Shown here: positions 58,570 to 64,000 of the stretch, one piece after another
Layout of the letters: every line of letters starts with the position of its first letter
How positions within the stretch are numbered: position 1 is the first letter of the stretch
Assembly (NCBI GenBank): GCA_964017125.1
Contig: OZ024902.1
Span: 36,144,676 to 36,208,675 of the forward strand
DNA: 64,000 nt
DNA from: Flabesymbios commensalis
Lineage: Eukaryota; Annelida; Polychaeta; Terebellida; Flabelligeridae
Reading direction: 5' to 3'
Position numbers and translations under genes: made by a program
The notes under the pieces: generated by a model
Told to the model about the DNA's origin: nothing
The model's input: the letters and a program-made list of their open reading frames with translations, nothing else
Databases searched by the model: none

Positions 58570-58817
58570 TTAACCCTTTCACCGCTAAATTATTCAATCC
58601 GAATTTTCACCCACTTGAAGTTGTGTCTCGCTGACGCGATCCACAACTTCAAGTGAGTGAAAATTATTCAGATTTGACAAAATGGAGGTCAACAATTTTC
58701 AAAGCTGACTGATTGGTGTTACGATTTATTTTCAACATGTTTAAAAACTGATAGGCAATGTGCTAAGAAAAATGCTAAAAAAACAAATATAATCGGCACC
58801 GGCGGTTAAAGGGTTAA
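58570..58817 (+). mobile_element. TTAA-flanked MITE, CTTGAAGTTGT family copy 1
   Basis: It runs from TTAACCCTTTCACCGC to GCGGTTAAAGGGTTAA. Near the left end CACTTGAAGTTGTGTCTCGC and GATCCACAACTTCAAGTGAG form a hairpin. Then follow AAAATGGAGGTCAACAA and GTGCTAA. TTAA at both borders is the piggyBac-type target. It is non-coding. Confidence 0.85.
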
Positions 58818-59423
58818 TTGTGTAAGGAAGGATCTTGGCATTCAGCATGTCTGCACGAATATCACTAATTAATGTTTAACAAATACATGGCATTTGATGC
58901 AGGTTTTTACATGCTACATTGAGTCTGCTGGTTGATAAAGCTACCTTTTTCTTTAAATATCGCCTTACCTCTTTAGCGGAGTGGTCTGTTCGATAAATGA
59001 AAAAAAAGAGCGATCACGAAATTAATCGCTGTGAAACTGAATTCAGGATAACGCCGCTTTGGTAACTTGCTCTAAATTAATTCTTTATATCAAGCTTGTT
59101 TTTTTAATTCTGATGATTTAAAGTAGGGAGAAGGTCATATCTGCTCTTTTTTCAATTGCCACAACAGTTCTAAACTAGCAAGTTCGTGCAGTAGCTTCAA
59201 CAATACGAGGAAAAGCTGTCAGCTTACATATTTTTTTCATAAAGTAAACTAACTTGGTGATCGTTCTGACGATGAACCTGCCAATTGCACAGATTAAATA
59301 CTTTTGATGATAACAACAGATTCGATACTTTTCCTAATGAGCATCGGATTGTGCATGCATGGGAAATCTATTTGTCTTGATCTTTCCACAACACCCGTAG
59401 AAAAAAAATCTTGGTTGTTGTTT

Positions 59424-59670
59424 ACCCTTTTACCCGCTGATCCTGCTTATTTCAAATAATCTTTTTTTCGTTTTTTATTAACGCAATAAACACCAGCTTT
59501 TAAACATGTTAAAAATAAAACGTGACATCAATCAACAATAGTTCAAAATCGTTGACCTCCATTTTGTCAAATCTGAATAATTTTCACTCACTCGAAGTCG
59601 TAAATGGCGTCAGCCGGACACAACTTCAGGTGGGTGAAAGTTACAGTTAAATAATTTGGCGGTAAAAGGG
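59424..59670 (-). mobile_element. CTTGAAGTTGT family copy 2 (inverted)
   Basis: This is the reverse-oriented copy of the 58570 element: TACCCTTTTACCCGCTG to GGCGGTAAAAGGGT. It has GACCTCCATTTTGTCAAATC and the hairpin CTCGAAGTCGTAAATGGCGT. Terminal TTAA is mutated at both ends, so this is an older copy. Confidence 0.75.
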
Positions 59671-59782
59671 TCGTTGTAGAGTAAATATGTGCTGTTATAA
59701 ATATATGAAGCCTCTCTCTATTTCACTAAGCAGCAAGACCTTCAATAGCCATTTTTGTTGACAATACATTACTGGTGAATTG

Positions 59783-60085
59783 GTGAGTGAGTGAGTGAAT
59801 ATTGCTTTACGTCGCTTTCTTCACAATCATGGCAATATCGCGACAGAAAGAAGCCCGATGTTGGGACTATGCCCTACTCTTATCAAATGACTTCAATAGT
59901 TCTTAATAGTGCACAGTACCATAGACAGCAATGTACACTCCAGGCCTTTGAATAGATTGAAGCACTGTATATCCACAACCTCGATCACAAATATCCGGCC
60001 CGGCCGGGATTCGAACCCAGTACCTCGGAGTTTTGAGCCAAAAACGGATCGAATGAGCCATATCGGGACTGGCCAATGCAATCGG
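59783..60085 (-). mobile_element. tRNA-headed SINE with CACT/GAGT tail
   Basis: On the minus strand, tRNA-like head ATGGCTCATTCGATCCG (A box) and GGGTTCGAATCCCGG (B box) is followed by a roughly 170-bp body. It ends GCGACGTAAAGCAATATTCA, then CTCACTCACTCACC. The simple CACT tail and promoter boxes mark a SINE different from the dimeric one. The tRNA head is too diverged for a functional tRNA gene. Confidence 0.75.
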
Positions 60086-60113
60086 TGTAAAATGGAGCTG
60101 ATGACGATGCAAT

Positions 60114-60290
60114 TCAACCCTTTAAGCGCTATTAGCGCGACTATACTCGTTTTTAATATTCTTTTTTATTTGATTAAATCACTGTTCCTGGGAGCAAAAT
60201 GTGTGTTTAAACATGACGTTGTAGGTCGCGGTAGCGAGACACAATTTGGTGTGGGTGAAAATTTAAACAGGAGAACTTAGCTGGGAAAGG
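60114..60290. mobile_element. decayed CCCTTTAAGCGC element
   Basis: AACCCTTTAAGCGCTATTAG starts it; GACGTTGTAGGTCGCGGTAG and TTGGTGTGGGTGAAAATTTA mirror the CTTGAAGTTGT family hairpin. The right end is AGCTGGGAAAGGGATAA. It directly abuts the TTAA element that follows. Confidence 0.55.
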
Positions 60291-60291
60291 G

Positions 60292-60496
60292 ATAACACTT
60301 ACAGCGCGGGGATTCTGACGTCTAATGTCGATACCCGCACTGTAAGAGTAAATAATATATTTGCAATGGCCGGAGACCCATAACATAGGTATTCAAATGA
60401 ATCGGAAAACAGCTAACTAAGTCACTTATGATTTAAATAAAAAAACCTTTGGTCCCCGTGGTTTACACAAAAGTATTTCAGCGCTTTAAGGGTTAA
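60292..60496. mobile_element. TTAA-flanked MITE (ACAGCG family)
   Basis: ATAACACTTACAGCG to CAGCGCTTTAAGGGTTAA. Interior TTCTGACGTCTAATGTCG and AATGGCCGGAGACCCATA match the 26.4-kb and 42.4-kb copies. The left TTAA is mutated to ATAA. Confidence 0.72.
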
Positions 60497-60499
60497 CAT

Positions 60500-60888
60500 T
60501 GCAGGGTCGGATCCGCAATTTTGAAAAATGGGCGTCCGGCGGAAATTTGGTTGGGCTCCAGCCGATAAATTTCGGTGTGGTACAATGATTTTTACATTTT
60601 TTTTAGCTGTTTATTCGGTTTTGAGGTACCATGCAGCAAACACAAAACATTTGTATAACATTTGTACAATGTTGGACCAACGTCGAAGACGGTTGGTCGA
60701 CGTGGTGCAAAATAATGTTATACAAATGTTTTGTGTTTGTTGGGCATGCACCCGAGTAAATATGGGGTGTAAAATAGGGGCCTACAGGTGTTTATGTAGC
60801 TTAGAGCGCTGCTTAAAGAAATGGCGGTCTTGACCCTCCTGATCCCCCCCCCCCCCTCTCTCTCTCTCTCTGGATCCGCCACTGTTTT
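60500..60888. mobile_element. GGATCCGCCACTG element split by a hairpin MITE
   Basis: The left part GGGTCGGATCCGCAATTTTG and the right part CTCTGGATCCGCCACTG resemble the ends of the 985-1201 element. The hairpin MITE at 60632-60744 sits inside. A (TC)n run lies at 60853-60872. Confidence 0.55.
60632..60744. mobile_element. hairpin MITE, well preserved
   Basis: AGCAAACACAAAACATTTGT to GTTTTGTGTTTGTTGGG. ATAACATTTGTACAATG is matched at the other arm by AATGTTATACAAATG. The centre is CAACGTCGAAGACGGTTGG. Confidence 0.87.
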
Positions 60889-60945
60889 GAACTGTGAATA
60901 CAGTATGGTGCTCGCGCGCCTTTATACCGATCCCTTTAGATGTTA

Positions 60946-61039
60946 CTCAGTAAACACAAAACATTTGTATAACATTTGTACAATGTTGGTCCAACGTCGG
61001 AGACGTTCGGCCGACGTTGTACAAATGTTGTTTGCTGAG
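60946..61039. mobile_element. hairpin MITE with shortened right arm
   Basis: CTCAGTAAACACAAAACATT, CCAACGTCGGAGACGTTCGG, then GTACAAATGTTGTTTGCTGA. The right arm lacks about 15 bp (TATACAAATGTTTTG), so the hairpin is asymmetric. Confidence 0.82.
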
Positions 61040-61487
61040 ATAGTGTATTGATACGTTTTATTATCATTGTAAGTATTGTTGATGTTTATACACAATATTT
61101 AAATGTTATATGCCTTAATCACCGTCATTGTGGTCAACGAAAATTCAGATTGTCAAATGCTAGCCGTCTGAGATTGCGATTTTATCGATATAGTTCTACT
61201 TCTGTGTGCATTTCCTATTATTCTGTCGAAGTGGGTGAGCTGTTGGAATTGCTGTATTAAATTGTATTAACGAGAAAGAATGGACTTTATTTTTCCCATG
61301 CGTGAACTATATAATTGTTCTCTTTTTGGCAAATTGACCCTGTTCGCGTTACCTGATATATCTCCGGTTAAAAATAAGAAAATGGCACGTATATCGAATT
61401 TCTGAGCTCTCTTTGTTTGTTTTTGACAGGTAAGCGCCTCCACACTTAACCCTTGTCATGCCAGGACCGCATATAGGCGTATGCGCG

Positions 61488-61730
61488 TAACCCCTTACGC
61501 GCTAAACTATCTCTTTCAAATTTTCACCCAGATGTGTATCGCTACCGCGAACCACAACTTCAAGTGGGTTAAATTAGTCATATTTGTTTATTTTGAGACC
61601 AAACATTTGCAAATCTTGATGTTGAAGCACACATTTCAATCCCAATAACGGTGATGAAACCTGCTGAATAAAACAAATAATAAGACAACTAACAAACTAT
61701 AATAGTCGTGATTAGCACCCAGAGGGTTAA
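61488..61730. mobile_element. TTAA-type element abutting the next one
   Basis: GTAACCCCTTACGCGCTAAA to CACCCAGAGGGTTAA. It carries CGCGAACCACAACTTCAAGT and GACCAAACATTTGCAAATC, the same core as the fragment at 42740-42840. Its right TTAA (61727-61730) is also the left TTAA of the next element. Confidence 0.65.
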
Positions 61731-61972
61731 CCTTTTAGCCGCCAAATTATTCAATTTGAATTTTCACCCACTTGAAGTTGTGTCTTGCTGACGCGATCCA
61801 CAACTTCAAGTGAGTGAAAATTATTCAGCTTTGACAAAACGGAGGTCAACAAATTTCAAATCTTGCTGATTATTATCACTTTTTATCTTTAACAGGCTTA
61901 AAAGCTGATATGTAATGTGCTAATAAAAAATGTAAAAACGAGTATGGACGACACCGGCGGTTAAAGGGTTAA
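61727..61972 (+). mobile_element. TTAA-flanked MITE, CTTGAAGTTGT family copy 3
   Basis: TTAACCTTTTAGCCGCC to GGCGGTTAAAGGGTTAA. The internal hairpin CACTTGAAGTTGTGTCTTGC / GATCCACAACTTCAAGTGAG is intact. It is close in sequence to the 58570 copy. Confidence 0.85.
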
Positions 61973-62514
61973 TCAAGCTTCAAACCAAATAGAATGCCAC
62001 TGAATTTAACGGAATATGTTATGGAGGATTACTATTTCCATAAATAATATTTTCGTTTCGTTATTTGAAGCTGGATATGGCGTTATACATTCCAGCTGCA
62101 AATGAATGGAAAATAGACAAAAATCCATTCAGCATGGTAAGGGTTAATATTAAACCCTTTACAACCCATGATTCGTTTGACATGTATTTATCGTAGAGAA
62201 GCACTTCGTTCCTATTCAAGTGTTTTGGAGATTGTGTTATTACAGGTTATTAAAATAATATATTTGTAATTGCCAACTTAAATCAACATGTACAATTGAG
62301 ACAAATAGATTAAGCTATTTATATTTTTTTCAAACATTTTCAATTACGAATTTTACTTGTTTTAAAATCTATGAAAGAAATGAAACAATAAAATGAACAA
62401 AAATACAACTTCATTTTGCAATATAAATTTCCCTTTATTACACGAATTTTACTTTTATTATAGTTCGCTCCTTTTTTGTGCCCATAAACTTGTGGAAGAA
62501 GTGGAAGTAGTTTA

Positions 62515-62624
62515 CCCAGCAAAGACGAAACATTTGTATAACATTTGTACGATGTTGAACCAACGTCGAATACGTTGGGCCGCTGTTGTACAAATGCTAT
62601 ACAATTTTTATTGTGTTTGTTGGG
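62515..62624. mobile_element. hairpin MITE, well preserved
   Basis: CCCAGCAAAGACGAAACATT to TTATTGTGTTTGTTGGG. GTATAACATTTGTACGATG is opposite TTGTACAAATGCTATAC. The centre is CAACGTCGAATACGTTGGGC. Confidence 0.87.
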
Positions 62625-63025
62625 ATACATGTAAGTGTATTCTGGATTTACATGTGCTCTCATAATAATGGGGGTTTTTATAAAACGCCTAATGTATTTA
62701 CAGATCGCATGGTCACTAATGTAGGACAAGATTAAATATCTGGCGTCAAATCATAATAATTATGTATGATGTGAATATAATCTTTTTTCATCAACTGGCA
62801 AATCATCAGTGACAATTTAGGAAGTAGCCCCCACCCTCATTGGAACAATCATAAGCAAGTGCGTTTATTCAAAATATCAACTGATCACTTAAAGGGCTAA
62901 TCACGACCATTGCCATTTACACCCTTTTTCTCTTTTATTCAAGCAAGGACATTGGAAGAAATTAGCTTTAAATTTGCCAGATTTGAATATCTGTTTTAAT
63001 TCAAATAGTAGATAGTTTTACCAAC

Positions 63026-63277
63026 CTAACCCTTTAACCGCCGGTGCCGTATATATTCGGGTTTTCATTTTTTATTAGCACATTAAGTACCACATTTTAA
63101 ATATGTTAAAGATAAAAAGTGACATCAATCAGCACGATGACGATGTGAAAAGTGTTGATCTCCATTTTGTCAAATCTGCATAATTTTCACTCACTTGAAG
63201 TTGTGGATCGCGTCAGCAAAACACAACTTCAAGTGGGTGAAAATTCCAATTGATTATTTTGGCGGTTAAAGGGTTAA
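63026..63277 (-). mobile_element. TTAA-type MITE, CTTGAAGTTGT family copy 4 (inverted)
   Basis: CTAACCCTTTAACCGCCGGT to GGCGGTTAAAGGGTTAA. TCACTTGAAGTTGTGGATCG and CAAAACACAACTTCAAGTGG form the hairpin, here at the right side. The outer tetranucleotides are CTAA and TTAA. Confidence 0.83.
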
Positions 63278-63583
63278 AGTTCTTTAATTTTAAGACTAGA
63301 ACTTTCAGTGGGTAGAAAAAGTAAAGTCTATAATAGATTGGCGTTTTGAGGGTCAAGGGAGTCTGCGACGCTGGCCCAGCATTGGGTGAACTCCTCGTGG
63401 TGTACGATATCATTATGTCATACAAATAATTAGGCAGTATAATAACACTTATTGCACCACGTGACGCCCATTTACCAAGTAAAGTGGTATCATGATGAAG
63501 GGCAATGCTAAAATGCACTGATCAGATAAAGGTCATAAGGTGTCAAATCATGGTCACGAGGTAATTTGATCAGTCTCAATCAG

Positions 63584-63690
63584 CCCAGCAAACACGAGAC
63601 GTTTAGCCACTGTTGGTTTCATGTTGGGCCAGCGACGCAGACAGTGGACCAACATTTAGTTAGCGATGCTCCAACGTGTCGTGTTTGTAT
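63584..63690. mobile_element. hairpin MITE (CCCAGCAAAC family)
   Basis: CCCAGCAAACACGAGACGTT to CAACGTGTCGTGTTTGT. The core GTTGGGCCAGCGACGCAGAC and AGTGGACCAACATT is typical of the CGACGCAGAC subfamily. The last TGGG is mutated. Confidence 0.78.
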
Positions 63691-64000
63691 TCACGTCGCA
63701 GTCTGTGCCACTTAGAAGACGCGCTGGCACACTTCTATTGAGTCCGCACCACTAAAAAGACACTTTTCAATGGATGGACAACTTTATCTTCTCCACTCTA
63801 TAACCCGAGAAGCTAATCCATCTTCTTGATTTATTGCTGGCGCTTTGAATCAAGTTATAAAATCTCATAATAAAAACCAATTGCAATATACATTGTGTGC
63901 AATTTTGTCACATTTATTTCCCCAAATAAATGTGATAAACGTTTGTTCAACTGAAGTTTGTTTTCGTCAAATTCATGTTGTTTCAACACTAAAAGAATGA

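Noticed and set aside
60595-61060. Recurrent peptide-like frames (KHLYNICTM followed by an Arg-rich run) at several places
   Set aside because: They are translations of the CCCAGCAAAC hairpin MITE in each copy. Frame and length are not preserved and copies occur in both orientations.

Overview
This is a gene-poor, repeat-rich stretch of a metazoan nuclear genome. Spliced genes with GT/AG introns, invertebrate-style orthologues of vertebrate genes, many short inverted-repeat transposons, a tRNA-derived SINE and degraded LINEs rule out a prokaryote or organelle. The very frequent TAGGCCTA-type word and the gene set suggest a marine deuterostome invertebrate, most likely an echinoderm or other ambulacrarian. 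That assignment is inference, not proof. No CRISPR array, rRNA or viral element was recognised.

Three genes can be read exon by exon. (1) At 1547-8320 on the plus strand, a complete three-exon LHFPL2-type tetraspan membrane protein. (2) At 15682-26795 on the minus strand, a nine-coding-exon orthologue of KICS2 (C12orf66), a subunit of the lysosomal KICSTOR complex that tethers GATOR1 and restrains mTORC1. All splice phases close and the protein is about 484 residues. (3) At 52835-56610 on the minus strand, a four-exon PRD-class (paired-like, Q50) homeobox transcription factor. A fourth, weak candidate is a tiny two-exon plus-strand gene at 31999-34458.

Layout. 1-984 is unassigned upstream DNA. 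985-1201 is a short inverted-repeat element. 1547-8320 is LHFPL2, whose introns hold a SINE, a hairpin and a 160-bp tandem array. 8.4-15.6 kb is repeats only, with a degenerate AAGTCTG minisatellite, several inverted-repeat elements and an inverted pair of dispersed repeats. 15.7-26.8 kb is KICS2, with a SINE, an antisense LINE and nested insertions in its introns. 28.4-36.5 kb is largely unassigned. 36.5-38.1 kb is a roughly 370-bp satellite rich in TGACCTTG boxes. 38.6-39.1 kb is a LINE fragment. 39.7-44.6 kb is a repeat block bounded by matching inverted ends. 45-49 kb holds short elements and a decayed LINE. 50-50.5 kb is a tandem duplication. 52.8-56.6 kb is the homeobox gene. 57-64 kb is a dense cluster of TTAA-flanked and hairpin MITEs.

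The three genes have no evident shared function. They look like independent neighbours separated by transposon-derived DNA. Exon calls were made by eye from reading frames, splice consensus and remembered vertebrate proteins. UTRs, promoters and transcription starts could not be placed.
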